DNA from: Magnaporthiopsis rhizophila
Taxonomy: Eukaryota; Ascomycota; Sordariomycetes; Magnaporthales; Magnaporthaceae
DNA: 64,000 nt
Direction of reading: 5' to 3'
Assembly: GCA_003049465.1 (NCBI GenBank)
Contig: PYSS01000005.1
Coordinates: 510,087-574,086, forward strand
A program made the translations under genes and the position numbers. Below are positions 33,907 through 45,295 of the stretch, piece by piece (within the stretch, counting starts at the first letter, position 1; each line of letters starts with the position of its first letter). The notes beneath the pieces were generated by a model, which was not told the DNA's origin, searched no databases, and saw only the letters and a program-made list of their open reading frames with translations.

Positions 33907-36900
33907 TCAAAAGCGTAGCCCGTTCTTGACAATGGCCACCTCTCCCTGCTTCGGGCAGAAGAAGGTCGCATCGACGCCGTTTCCAACCCGCGCCATGTGT
34001 GCCGTCGTGGTATTGAGCCAATCCCGAGGCAGGAAGAAGTGCCTGCGCAGCCCAACGGGATCCAAGTCCGACCTCGGAATCGTCTTGCCTGCGGTATCAC
34101 CACCGCCGCTCGTGGCTGGCATGGTTTCCATCGAGCTGACGTCGTACGAGTAGATCCAGCCGTCTAGCCCCAGAAAGATCAAATTGCATCCCTTCGTTCC
34201 AAGCAGTTGCTTGACTCTGGAGCGTACCTCTGCTGGGATTTCCTGCTCATGCTCGCGTTGGCCGTCCTCAGAGGCCCAGTTTAAAGCTGCTGAGGTGGCC
34301 GCAGTGGCGGCGCCGGTGTCGTCTGGATACTCTTTGGTGTTGACGAGATGCAGTTCGACCCCTGCGTGAGACGTCAACGTCCAGGGATAATCGGCCATCG
34401 ACACGGCCAGAATCCTTTGGCTTTGGTGGCAGCGCCCGTTGTTTATCGGGGCTGACCAGACGACGTTTCTGTTTGTGCAGCGGCGGAATTTGTGTGTGCT
34501 TGGCGAGGGGCTCCTGGAAGCCTCCTCCTCGCTTTCGTCTGAAGAACCGAGCTCTGGTGAGAGCGGCGGCTCGGGTTCTTCGACGCCTGGCTGTGGAGCT
34601 GCGGCGTCCGCATCCAGATCCGTGTCCGATAGCCGGCCCACGACGTGGCTTGACGGGTGGCTCCTGGAAGCCTCCTCCTGGCTTTGGTCTGAAGGACCGG
34701 GCTCCGGTGAGGGCAGTAACGTGGATTCTCCGATGCCTGGCTGTAGAGTTGTGGCGTCCGCATCCAGGTCTCTAGGCGATAACCAGTCCATGATGTGACT
34801 CTTCAGGCCACGGAAACAGAGAAGGCGATCTGGCTGCGTCGGATGCTGACACCAATGCCAGTGTTCACCTCCTTCGCGAGGCGGAGAGGCGAACAGCTCC
34901 TTCTTGTTCTTCAGGTCCCACAGCCGCTCTCTTTGGCCGGTACTGATCCAGATCAGCTTCTCGGCTGGATTGAAGATGAGCTGTCTGACGGTCTCGCCCA
35001 GGCGGCACTCAAGAGCTGGAAACACTGCCCATCTGCCCTTGAAGCCAACATCATCGGCAGCATGTGTTCCGCTGGTTGTGTCTCTGACTTCCTCGGCTAC
35101 CGACTTGTCCTCCTCCTCCTTGACCTGGAGCTTTTTCACGATGAGATGTCCAGAATCGTCACAGGAGGCTAGGTACTTCCCAGACGCCGACCACGCAAGG
35201 AGGCGCACTGCACAGTAAGGAGTGTGTGAATGCACCTTGCGCAGCCGTTTGCCCCCATCAAGGGAGTCATGGATGGTGACGGACCCGTCCTCGCGTGCGC
35301 AGGCAAAGATCTTGTCTGCGGGCCCTATGGCAATGGCCGTAATAGTTAAGCTCTGGCTGCTTGGGGTTGATATCACAGGCTCGGCCGGCATGGAGCTGCC
35401 CGGGGTGCCAGTAGCGTCTTCGTTATCCTGGTCGTCTGATCGCACCAGAGCGTCGGGCTCCCAGACATTGCAGATGGAGCCCCGCACGTCGTAGAAGCGC
35501 TGGTTGTCGGGGCTGAAAGCCGCGGCCGCGCTTCGGTCGCCGTCATTGGACAGGCGATATACAAGATTTAGATGCGGAGTCGCCCAGATGCTGATGGCTC
35601 CCGTCTGCTCCACCGTGAGGAGAAGAGATCCGTCACCCGAGATGAACATGTCACGGGTCTTGACGTGTGGGTGCTCGAGGACGTCGTCGTCTGAGAGTCT
35701 CCATTCCCAAAGACTGGTTCCCATGCAAAGAATAAACAGCCGGCTGCCATCTGGGTGCCAGACCAATCCCTCGGGGTACATAAGGGGGTCCGAGAAGCCA
35801 CGGCTGCGGCACCTCAGAGGCTGCCTGCCCCGGCTCCGCAGGTCCTCCACAATTGGCGTCCTTCCACGCCACGCCATGGCCACCCTAGTAAGATCGGGGC
35901 TGAGTGCTTGCCTCCAAGGCGACCCCTCATACCCCGAGTCCAGGCCGAGGCGTTCAAGTCGCACAGCTTCCGCCTTGCCCGACTCCAGCTGTATGGACAG
36001 TATGGTACAGTCATCGACCGCTGCTTTGACCTCACTCTCACCAGGCCCAAACGCTAGGTCCCGGACAATACCGTGTCTGTTAGTATTGGGGATTCTATGC
36101 AACCTCTGTCCCGTGGAAACCTCCCATATATAATATGCCTTGGATCCCGACACGGCCACCTTGTTGCCGGCTCGTCCGACGGCCATCAAATAGATCCAAT
36201 CTCTGTGGTCAAAGCTGCGTATCTTCTCGCAGGTTTCAGCGCTCCAGACACTGATGCGGCCGCCGTAGCGGACGAAGGTGAAGAAATATCTCTCTGTTGC
36301 GAGGACGCTGTTGACACATGCGTCATTGTCAACCACCACGCTGGCGAGGCAGTCGCCCCAGATATCGGACGACAAGCCGCCCACTGACAAGCGACCTGGC
36401 CTAGTGGATGGAGATTTGGTACCGCCAAATGTCTTGCCGACCACCGAGTGCGCAGGGCACATAGGCGGTATGTTGCGGTAGACCGAGGAAGGGCTGCGGA
36501 CAAGGTTGGCGGCGAACTTGCTGGCGATCCGGATGAAGTCCGTCGCCCAGAGCTGAACCCAGTCAAGGGAGTCTTGAATGACGGGACTCGTCGGGCTCGT
36601 TGCCGCAGAGATGCTGTGCATGGTCTGCTCCGGGTCGAGGAGCAACGAGTGGCGAGTCGACTCCCTGACGAATTTCTTGAGGAACTTTGCTGACCGGACC
36701 AGAGTTGCCATCTTGTGGGAAAGAGCAACCCCTTCGATCCAAGACAGGGAGTAGTTGAGCAAAAAGTTCCTCAGGGCTTCCATCAGAGCAGGGCTGTCGA
36801 CTCTCGAGCACGACAGATGATATGCCCACTGTGAAGTCGCGTACTCTAGTATGGCGTGTTGCTTCGTTAATGCTGCGAGTCGATCCGGGGCCGTCGCCGT

Positions 36901-39444
36901 CTCTGCCTGTCCCCACGATGGTGAGATGGCGGCAAAGCGTCTCTTCCACTGCTCATCGCTGAGGTACCTCAAACAGGTTAGAGCAACGTGTTCGTGAGCT
37001 GCCCTGGCGTCAATGTGAGGCTGCCTGCCGTCGTCGGCGCCGTGAAGCAGAAACTCTCGCGCGGTTGCGTGGATGAGAGATGCCCTGGGGCGGCCGGGCT
37101 CGGAGTGGTCGACTGTGACGAAGTGTCCGCATATCTGCGTGAGAGAGACTGCCAGATTCACGAACTCGCCAAACTCGGGTTGCAGGGCGACGGCAATCTC
37201 GTCCACGTACAAGACCCTAACACTGCAAGCAACCCACTGCAGCACCCGCTTGGCGAGCGTTCGGTTACGAGGCGACTGCTCTTCCATCGCAGCTAGCATC
37301 CGGCTGTACATTGCTGCCATCCCCTTTGCAACGTCTGTCAGTGCCGCAAGTAGATCGCTCTTGATGTGCCAGCTGTCCTGGATGATTTCCAAGGCGAGCC
37401 GTGCCCAGAGGAACGAGCCGGAGGCCCTGGAAATGATCTCGTCCCTCACGAACTGCTGTGTGACCGGGTCATCCGGGATGCCGTTCTGAACCGCTCTGGT
37501 GACGAAGTTGGCCATATCTTGCGTCGTGTCCGAGGGCTGCAGGAAGTATGTCAGCGTCCTGGTCTGGTCCCACGATGTAAGGCCCTTCAGTGGCCTGCTG
37601 GTCATGAAGATGCGTATCGGGGTCCGGGACCGAATGGCGGCAAGCCGCGGTAGTAGGAGGCTAGGAACGTCGGACTCGTCTATGCTGTCCAGAACCCAGA
37701 TGATGGGCTTTTCCGAGCGAATCTGGAATAGAATTCCCTCAAAGAAGCGCTCCCAGAGTGTCTGAAAATCCATACTGAAGTCACCCAGGTCGAACGAGAT
37801 TCCCGTACTGTCGTGGAGCCGAAGTACCTCGTCTCTGAAGAGCTTGTTGGCGAGAGCCAGCGGGGCAGCCAGAGAGTGGAAGCAAAACTGCCTGGTCCGT
37901 TTCAGGTGGTTTGTGTGATCGAAGAAGTGGTGCTGAACCTCCAGGCCCATCGACTTGAGCCGCTTCACCGTCATCCGGGAGAGAACTGTCTTGCCCGTCC
38001 CCGGGAGGCCCACGAGGAGGAATTGCTGGCAACCAGCCTCATCGCTTGGATCCGACAGCCAGCTTTGAAACTCCTGTCTCTCAAACAGCCAGCTCCCAGA
38101 TGTGCCGTGTACTGTAATGTCCGTATCCTCGGGCCCCAGGCCAGTATATTCGCCAATACCCCTGAGGCCAAAGACATCAGCTATCCGCTGTTCGGCATTG
38201 ACGCTCGCGGAGACCCCAGGGGCGGCTGGTGCTGTGGCGTCAGTTCTTACGTCCCCGGAAGCAAACGCGAGTTTTGCGCAGAAGAGATCAGAGCAAAAAG
38301 ATTTGGCACATCGGCGGTAACTTACTGCGTGGAGCAAAATCGAGGGCCCATTTCTTCAGAACACCCCTGATTCTTCGGAAGTTCGCATCCGTCATGTCCT
38401 TGCATTTACAAATAGTGTGGTGGTCGGCGTCCATACCAACCGAAATTTCCGAGGGGTACCCCAGGACGGCCGAAGACTTTTCCACAACCTGTAGGAGAGG
38501 GCATTTTAGCATCTTTACCCCTCACAGAAATGGGAGGCTCCCTGCCTCGTGTTTGCGTGGGAAAAGCCTTTAGTTACCATTATTCTTCTGATACCGAGAC
38601 TCGTCTTCAAAGTCTCATAGAAGGAGCACAGTGATAAACCATCACAGTTCTGTCGGAAAGCCTCGTTGATATCCTGGATGGCATCTGATTGCTTGTGCAG
38701 GCCCGCAACATACGGTTTGGAGGACGTGACGAGAGGGATGGTTGACAGGATGTTATTCAGGATTTTGGCGTATCGCGACCCCCCATGGGGAGTGGCCAGA
38801 AACAGGATTGCCTTGATCCGGGACACAAGCCCGGAGTATTGCTCGTCGTGCTTGCCGATGGTGTAGGCCTTCTTCACGACGAGGCCTCCCATGGAATGCA
38901 CGACAAAGATGATGGACTTTTGCAGGCTCGGGTCCGCTACCCGATCGTCAAGGAGCGCTGTCATGAGCTGTAGAAGCAGGTCCTTGGCGAAATCCAGTAT
39001 GTTTAGGTTTGTCGGTGCTCCTCGGAAGTCCGCGTTGTAGCCAAAAGTCCAGATGCGGAACGTGGCAAGCACGTCGTCCTCTTCGGCAAGCCAACCTGGC
39101 CAGAACAGTGCCGCATCGTGGTTCCACGACCAGGTACGCAATGCGCCACCACCCAACCCGTGCACAAATACAATATCGCCGACGACGCCGTCGGGTTTGT
39201 GCACGAGCTGGAGGCCGAGAGGGTCTGGGGCGGCGGCGCCACTACGGCTTCCTTCAGGACGGGAGCCAAACGAGGACGGAGACGTGCCGATCGTACGAAT
39301 CGCGATACCAGAGTCCCCGGCACTTGACGTCGCCAAGGAGTTGTTGGTTCCTTGGTTGACCGAGGCCCTCGAAAGGTGAGTTCTTGGCTGTGTCTGCGTG
39401 CTGTCATCGTTGGCGCTGCCGTTGGCGGAGGGATTAGATCGCAA
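33907..39444 (-). CDS. NOD-like receptor: alpha/beta hydrolase + NACHT + WD40-like repeats
   Basis: Fungal NLRs sense non-self and can trigger heterokaryon-incompatibility-like cell death. Exons 39444-38578, 38488-38326 and 38231-33907 give 1784 residues. Donors are GTAACT and GTAAGT, and the GCCACAG acceptor is the one that keeps phase. The N-terminal lipase-like (SesB/DUF676 type) domain, about 70-285, has IVFVHGLGGGALRTW, nucleophile motif FVVHSMGGLV and FLATPHGGS; the residue two before the Ser is Val-His rather than the usual Gly-His. The NACHT domain (about 400-760) has P-loop GLPGTGKT near 420 and Walker B IIWVLDSIDE near 524, then FMTSRPLKG. From about 960 to the end, WD40-like beta-propeller repeats appear (RISVWSAETCEKIRSF, AYYIWEVSTGQRL, SVTIHDSLDGG), interrupted by an acidic Ser/Pro linker containing a 50-residue duplication. 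No N-terminal amyloid motif was recognised. Confidence 0.9.
34511..34805. repeat. 150-bp tandem duplication inside the NLR gene
   Basis: The segment starting CTCCTGGAAGCCTCCTCCT at 34511 recurs at 34661, a period of exactly 150 bp (50 codons). The two copies align over most of their length with scattered substitutions and a few small indel-like differences. They encode two divergent versions of a Pro/Glu/Ser linker, one with DADATTLQPG and QEEASRS, the other with DADAAAPQPG and EEEASRS. Confidence 0.88.
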
Positions 39445-40541
39445 GCGGCCGAGACGAAACTGGATGCGTGTTGCGTTAAAGCCAGGCCGTCTTTGAATGC
39501 CGTCGGAGTCAGATTGCCAAAATTTACCATGATTGTGTAGTGTAAAACACCTCGACTGGATACCAGGGGTAGCTGGATACGACGCTTCAGACCCGCTGGC
39601 TGCGCTTCGACCGTGTGATCAGACTGGCATGATCGGGAGGGAAGGCCGTTCCCGTGAGCGGCAGGATCCGGGCTCGACTGGACCTAACGGCGTTCGACCC
39701 CGCACTTGGATTTCGGAAAGGGGTGGTGGCAGGGTAGGCCACCAACAGGTAACGAGAAAAGCCGGTGCGATTGGCCGCTTGCGATGATTCCTGGGCAGGC
39801 TGCCGCTGCCAAGGGGGCGCATGTGGGCGCCCAATCACACGGGGGCTGTTCCTTGCCTCAGCCGTGATGATAAGGCCGTCGGTCCGGCCCCATGGCCCTA
39901 GCATAGATGCCACAGGTGTTGCAGCCAGGAAAGACGTGAAAACGAGCCCAGAGCATGGCGTACACGGATAGCGGCATCGACATCAACCCAGCCCAGAGAG
40001 CGGAGGTTACCCCATCGGATCCGATCGAGCTTCCGTGCCTCGGACCGTTCGAACTAGGTCAGTTTTAGTGAGGCTAGGGTCGGACCGTGCGGGAGTTCAC
40101 CCACTAATTTGAGCTGCTAAAGTTTGACTTCTAGCGTTTCCGGTTGCTGGCGCATTTAAGCCACGTCGTCGAATATGGCAAATCCCGTTGGGGCACAACG
40201 GCCAAGATTCCCGTCGGGCTATCAGATGGTAAACGTCGGAATTACTTTACCAAAGTAGTAACAAGGGCATTACGAGAACCTCAAGGCAATCCATGTCGCG
40301 GTGCCTGTATTCTGTCCCGAACCCTATCCGTACGGCGAATACTCCAGTGGCGCCAATACCCACTTCCTCCCCCGTCGAGTTCCATATTTCCTATCCCTAT
40401 CCCCTCTGGCAGATGAATTTCTTCCCTTTTTATTTATCTGGACATCTCCGTATAATCGACTCTCCCGTCAATATACCATACATACACACACATGCAACTC
40501 AGCTTCACTAACCAAATCGGAAAAAGCATCACCCGTCGTGG
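39445..40541. other. Spacer upstream of the NLR
   Basis: This holds the NLR 5' flank. A second minus-strand frame (start 39530) overlaps the NLR N-terminus and begins MVNFGNLTPTAFKDGLAL. It could be an alternative N-terminal exon, but I found no splice pair joining it to the hydrolase. The rest (39800-40500) shows only short ORFs and a T/C-rich stretch near 40330-40440. Confidence 0.4.
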
Positions 40542-40911
40542 CTAGAACGGCCCAGCAGCGCCATATCCGGTCCCCGTCCGCCACAGGCTCTCAAACTTGC
40601 TCTGTGTCCAGGGCTGTCCCGCCCCTCCCGGCCCATGTCCGTTGAGAGAATGCAGGAACCTCAGGGTGGTCGGAGAGATCTCGCCGTTGGGGCTGAGCAC
40701 GTTTGCGAGCCACTTTATGCCGTCATTGTCGGAGTCGTACGCGGCGCGGTATGTCGCCTCGGACGCCGAGTACCAGACCGCAGCAAGGTCCTCGATGTTG
40801 GTGAGCAGCTGGTCGATGAAGTAGCAGTACAGGTCCCGCAGCCCCGGTTGGGGCTGCCCCTGTGCTCTCTGGGGGCGCCCGATCTCGCCCGCGGCGGAGC
40901 CCCAGCTGTAG
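40542..40911 (-). pseudogene. 3' fragment of an unidentified gene abutting the LysM gene
   Basis: The minus strand reads a protein-like C-terminal segment: DLYCYFIDQLLTNIEDLAA, VWYSASEATYRAAYDSDNDG, IKWLANVLSPNGEISPTTLR, then FESLWRTG and a stop at 40542. Aromatic content and codon use are coding-like. Upstream on this strand the frame stays open but becomes the antisense of the LysM coding exon, so no genuine 5' part exists. I do not recognise the family with certainty. In fungi, LysM genes are often paired with chitinase genes, so a chitinase-type C-terminal region is one possibility. It is probably a truncated remnant left by a rearrangement near 40910. Confidence 0.45.
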
Positions 40912-43900
40912 CTGGCGGACACCCTGCCTAGCGGCTCCATATCTGCCGCCTGCGCCTTAGCACTCACAGCCAACATTGACTGCTCAAGGCAAATCACTTC
41001 TTTCTTTCCCGGTGGCCACAAGTCCGAGGATGTGCTCGACGAGGCCTGTACCAGCTCCTGTTCATCCGCTCTCTCACGGTATGAAGCGGCCGCCGCGACG
41101 GCCTGCGGTGAGGGTGATACCTTTGAGCTCAGCACGAACGACACCGCACCAGCCTCCTTCATCCCCCAGATCCTGTTTTACAATTTCAACAGGACATGCA
41201 TTCGGGACGAAGGAAGATGGTGCAATGTGGTCGCCAGGGGCTTTTCTGAGACCAGCCTGGCCGGCAGCTCCAGCGCGTCCGCGTCGACTAACGTAACTAC
41301 AGGCGCCAACGGAACTTCAGTTCTCAACCTCTGGCATATGTACCCAAGACTGCCCCTGAAATTACGGCCGGGATAGCTTCGGGTTGACTGACATGCTTGT
41401 TTCACCGTCTCCGCCCTCCAGGACGACAACAGGCGCCTATCGACCCCTGTGACAACTGCATCAAGCAACTCCAGTTCCAGGCTGGATCCCCTATTGAGGG
41501 CGGCTTCTCGCTACAGTCCAGATACAGCTCCCTAACTTCGAGCTGCTCAAAGACTGGCTTCCCGTTGGCAACGTCTACGACGTCATTCCCTTCCCAGTGA
41601 GTCGGAACTGAGGCGCCAACGCCTGCTCGATTTCTGAGCCTTGCTCTTCTTGCCCTCATGTCCTTTGGTTTTGCGACTCTAACATGCGTCCTCCCAGACC
41701 CATCCCGACAAATCCTACGAGAAACTGCAAGAGCAGCTCATACACCATACAGAGCGGCGATACATGCCAGTCCATCTCCCGGTCCCAAGGGGTGGCGACA
41801 GCCTGGCTCCTCTACGACAACGGGCTCGAAGCCTTCTGCGCCGAGTTCCCCACGAGCGGGAGCCTATCCATTCAGAACAGATGCTCGCTCTACACAGTCA
41901 AGTCCAACGACACATGCCTCGGCATCGCCAGTTCCAGGGGTCTCAGTCAAGTCCAGCTGACCAAATGTGAGGTTTCTTTATTTCCGACCCTTCTTTTGCC
42001 AGGTCTAACCAACCATCTCCAAACAAGGGAATCCGATTCTTGGTGACCTGTGCCGCTCCATGGATAACTCTGTCGGCGATTCCATCTGGGTGTCACCGCC
42101 CGGAGAGCCAAACTATACCGTCCCGCCCTTCACCGCCACCACGACCGCCGCGCCGTCCAACACAGCGGCGCCCGTCCCGCCAAACATAGCACCCAGCACG
42201 ACCACCCACTGCGCGCTGTACCACCTCGTCGAGGCTGGCGAGTACTGTAACAAATTGGTCGTCAAATACAGCATCTCGCTTCCTGACTTTCTCTTCCTGA
42301 ATCCACACGTCAATACCAAGTACGTTTGTGATCCTCCTAAGCATTGCATTGCCTTGACAGTATATAAGATTACCCACGAGTATTCCATCTTTCTGTTCAT
42401 CTTTGCTGACAATACTTTCGCATCGCGCAGCTGTACGAACCTCTGGGCAAAGGCGTCATACTGTGTGAAGCCAGTCGGTCCCATCGACCAATACCCGTCG
42501 CATCCTGACTACGTTTCGACAACAACTTACGCCACCATTCCCTACGGCAGCCTCCCCAAGGCAACCTACATCGCCCCCGCCATCACTGGCCTTCCCGAGG
42601 TGCTGCCGCTGGCGAATCGCACCCGGTCCGACTGCTTTATCTACGTTGACGGTAGCTCCCTCGCCCTGCCCTATGATATCAAGTCTTCGTGGTTCAACTC
42701 GGTCTGCGAGGCCCTCGCCAGGGGCTGGTCCATCAGTTTAGAGCAGCTTGCCAACTGGTAAGGCCGCACTGCTTGCTCCCTGACATCATTTCTTCCTCTC
42801 TGCCCTCTGTTTAAGCTGAAACCTCCTCGCTCCGCCCCGACCCCGTACAGGAACCCTTCACTGCAGGTCAACTCAACAGATTGCGCACCTCGGCCTGGAT
42901 ACCGCTACTGCATGGCGCAGTGGAATGCCGCGAGCTTCACCCAGCCGCCCCAGCCAACCGCAGCCCGGGTGTTGCTTCCAATTCGAGTGAGCAAAAAGCA
43001 GGATCCCACCAGGCTTTTCCATCCGTCCTCCCTTACATAAGTACCTACCCAAGTAGGTACTCAAAACCGCCTCCCAGTTTGCAAAAGCTAATAGTCTTCT
43101 TTGCCCCTCTGTCCAGGATGGAGCTTCCCCGGAGTGCAAAGCCTACCAAAGTGTCGTCCGTGGACTTACCTGCCAGAACGTGCTCGACATGAACAACATC
43201 ACCATTGCGCAGTTCTATGCTTGGTAAGCAAAAAGAGAAGGGAGAATCCTTTGTTGGACGTGCCAGCGTTGTGAGAGGAAAACTCGCTGATGACTTGCAA
43301 AAAAACAAAAGAACTTAAAAAAATTGACGATCTGACAAAAACTCTCTTTTGGTGGTACTCAGGAATCCTGCTGTAGGCGATCAGTGCCAAGGCCTGTGGA
43401 CCAGTAAGCCCCGTACCCTCTCCGCCGCAAGGAAATAAGCTGCTTCACGATGGACATCGGACTGAAGCAAGCCAACCTACCACTTTCCCTTCTCAATCCA
43501 GGATACCGATACTGCATTCGCACCATCGAACTCCCACCTGATCCCGACGCTGGCGAGGACCCGGTTCCGACTGCAACCTCGACGAGTGGCACATCTAGCA
43601 GCACGACGTGTAAGGCTCTCTCTCGTCGTATCTTTGGTCACCCTCGTTGAGCACCCTGTTTGAGCAGGATAGCCCGCCTGCCAGGATCGTCTGCGCTGGC
43701 CTAAAAAACTAACGTGCGTCGCTCCTCCGACAATTCCAGCCCCGGCCCGACACCCCCGGGTCCGACCCAGGAGGGGATCGCGCCGAACTGCAACAAGTGG
43801 CACTTGGGTACGTAAAAGACGAACCAGCAGCGCCGAAATGGAACCCGGAAATGCTGATGGTGTATGGTGTGCCTAACTGACTGCTTCTGGCGCTCCCCTG

Positions 43901-44115
43901 CGCAGCTGGCGATGGCCTGTTCTGCTATGACATATCCGTCAAGTACGGCATCACCACCGATCAATTATACGACTGGTACGTTTCCGGCCTCTTGATAACT
44001 GCGACAGCTTCGGGCTCAACTGACACGCACATCGTGTAGGAACCCTGTTGTCAGCCGGGATTGTAGTGCTGGTCTCTGGGGAGGGTATGCATACTGCGTC
44101 GGCTTGTCTTCATAG
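40912..44115 (+). CDS. Multi-LysM chitin-binding-type protein, 12 exons, 5' end missing
   Basis: LysM proteins bind chitin; secreted fungal forms shield hyphae or blunt host chitin perception. Proposed exons: 40912-41292, 41433-41596, 41698-41966, 42028-42319, 42431-42757, 42851-42986, 43117-43223, 43363-43403, 43502-43607, 43740-43807, 43906-43975, 44040-44115 (678 residues, all phases consistent). An N-terminal cysteine-rich region (IDCSRQITSFFPGG, FYNFNRTCIRDEGRWCNVVA) precedes about six LysM or LysM-like units: SYTIQSGDTCQSISRSQGV, LYTVKSNDTCLGIASSRGL, LYHLVEAGEYCNKLVVKYSI, a unit ending LEQLANWNPSLQVNSTDC, RGLTCQNVLDMNNITIAQFY, and GLFCYDISVKYGITTDQLYD. Several introns fall within the WNP motif, a hallmark of this family. 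The first exon has no Met or signal peptide and opens after a TAG; none was found upstream. The donor at 43608 (GTGTAA) and the 41293-41432 intron are the weakest joins. Confidence 0.8.
43040..43061. repeat. Perfect 9-bp inverted repeat of the TACCTA motif
   Basis: AGTACCTAC and GTAGGTACT are separated by CCAA, forming a perfect hairpin-capable palindrome inside intron 6 of the LysM gene. It is the cleanest example of a motif that recurs in the non-coding DNA of this window. Confidence 0.85.
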
Positions 44116-44437
44116 GGTGGGGTGGGGCCAGAGTCGAAGTCCGCTTTGTTTTTGAGGTGCTGGGCTGCTTCACACCCAAGGGAGAAGAACATTATGAATA
44201 TTAGCCGCTGCTAGCTACCGGCCTACTTACCTGGTAGGTACCTCCGGCTAGCCATCAAAGGACAAGGCACCACCATCACCTGTCGCAACATGCCAATGCC
44301 AAAGCGTCAGTCCACGCGCCCTCACAGAGGCACCAATCATCAGGAAAATAACACATGGGGCCTCCAGCCCCAACCTCTCTCTCTCCCTCACCGCCTGTCT
44401 CGATGTTTCTGTTTTCTTCCACCAACCAAATCCTTTT
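44116..44437. other. Convergent 3' flanks of the LysM and hypothetical genes
   Basis: A 322 bp stretch. It contains another TACCTGGTAGGTACC motif copy at 44228-44242. No gene was seen. Confidence 0.5.
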
Positions 44438-45295
44438 TCACCAACTAGTCCATCCCATGTTCCTAGCTTGCCGCCATTCCCCCCCTCCCATGCGACCCAG
44501 AGGGGCTATGTCGTACAAGTGCATGCCTATCGACTCTACGGTGCACCAGGGCCGGATGGGGGTCGGCCTGCCGTGCACGGGGCTCGTGTCGTGGACGGCC
44601 GCGGGCACGGCCTCGGCCTCGGGGAGCTCGTCGGGCTTGCGCAGGTTGCCCGGGTCCTTTTCGAATTTTTCGTACTCCTCCTTGGACAGCGGCTCGAACT
44701 CGAGCCGCGTCACGGCCCCGTCATCGCCGCCCTGCCAGTCGGCGGCGTCGCAGATGTGGATGATGGCGTGGTAGCGGTCCGAACGCCCGTTGCGGATGTA
44801 CGAAGGCACGAGCCCGGGCATCCTCACCCCCTTCCCTTCATCTTCCGGATCGGGCGCGGCAGGTGGGGCGGCGGCGGCGGCGGCGGCGGCGGCGACTTCT
44901 TCACCGCTGCCACCGCTGCGTTCAACAGCCTCCATCTGGTCCATGAAACTGCCCCGCGCGTCCCTCTCGGCACGGTAGTGGCGCATGCAATCGTCCCAGG
45001 TGCCGTTTGGGACGAAGTACATGTCGAGACGGTAGTCGACGTCGTTGGACTGGTAAACGCCGTAGTTCGTGATGGTTTTGTGCAGCTGCCTGGCGGACTC
45101 GATAGAGTCGGGGGCATCGGGTCGGACGTCGGGGTGGGTAAAATAGATGGCGTGGCTGTATAACTTCGGAAGCGGACATTTTTCCGCGCCTTTCCATGTG
45201 CTGAGCGCCTGGTTGCCGGCATGGTCTTTGAACGGCACCACATGGAATGTACTGCGTTCAATGCCGCGGTGAGGGCCAGGACCCCATCCAGCCAT
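44438..45295 (-). CDS. Hypothetical protein, 285 residues
   Basis: An intronless ORF with coding-like composition, starting MAGWGPGPHRGIERSTFHVV. I do not recognise a family. Visible features are a compact N-terminal half rich in His, Tyr and Trp (YSHAIYFTHPDVRPDAPDSI, YRLDMYFVPNGTWDDCMRHY). A low-complexity Ala run (about 143-151) follows, and then a second ordered half (RYHAIIHICDAADWQGG, SKEEYEKFEKDPGNLRKPDE, CTVESIGMHLYDIAPLG). No signal peptide, membrane segment or metal-binding motif is evident. It lies in the accessory part of the window between a LysM gene and a TMEM16 gene. Probably a lineage-restricted cytosolic protein; function unknown. Confidence 0.65.
   Translation of the reverse strand: MAGWGPGPHRGIERSTFHVVPFKDHAGNQALSTWKGAEKCPLPKLYSHAIYFTHPDVRPDAPDSIESARQLHKTITNYGVYQSNDVDYRLDMYFVPNGTWDDCMRHYRAERDARGSFMDQMEAVERSGGSGEEVAAAAAAAAAPPAAPDPEDEGKGVRMPGLVPSYIRNGRSDRYHAIIHICDAADWQGGDDGAVTRLEFEPLSKEEYEKFEKDPGNLRKPDELPEAEAVPAAVHDTSPVHGRPTPIRPWCTVESIGMHLYDIAPLGRMGGGEWRQARNMGWTSW
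44868..44893. repeat. (GGC)n microsatellite encoding poly-Ala
   Basis: Eight to nine GGC triplets; on the minus strand they give the Ala run in the 285-residue hypothetical protein. Confidence 0.85.

Noticed and set aside
40542..41162. Treating the whole 206-residue minus-strand ORF as a gene
   Set aside because: Residues upstream of about 40911 are the antisense of the LysM N-terminal exon; only the 3' part reads like protein.
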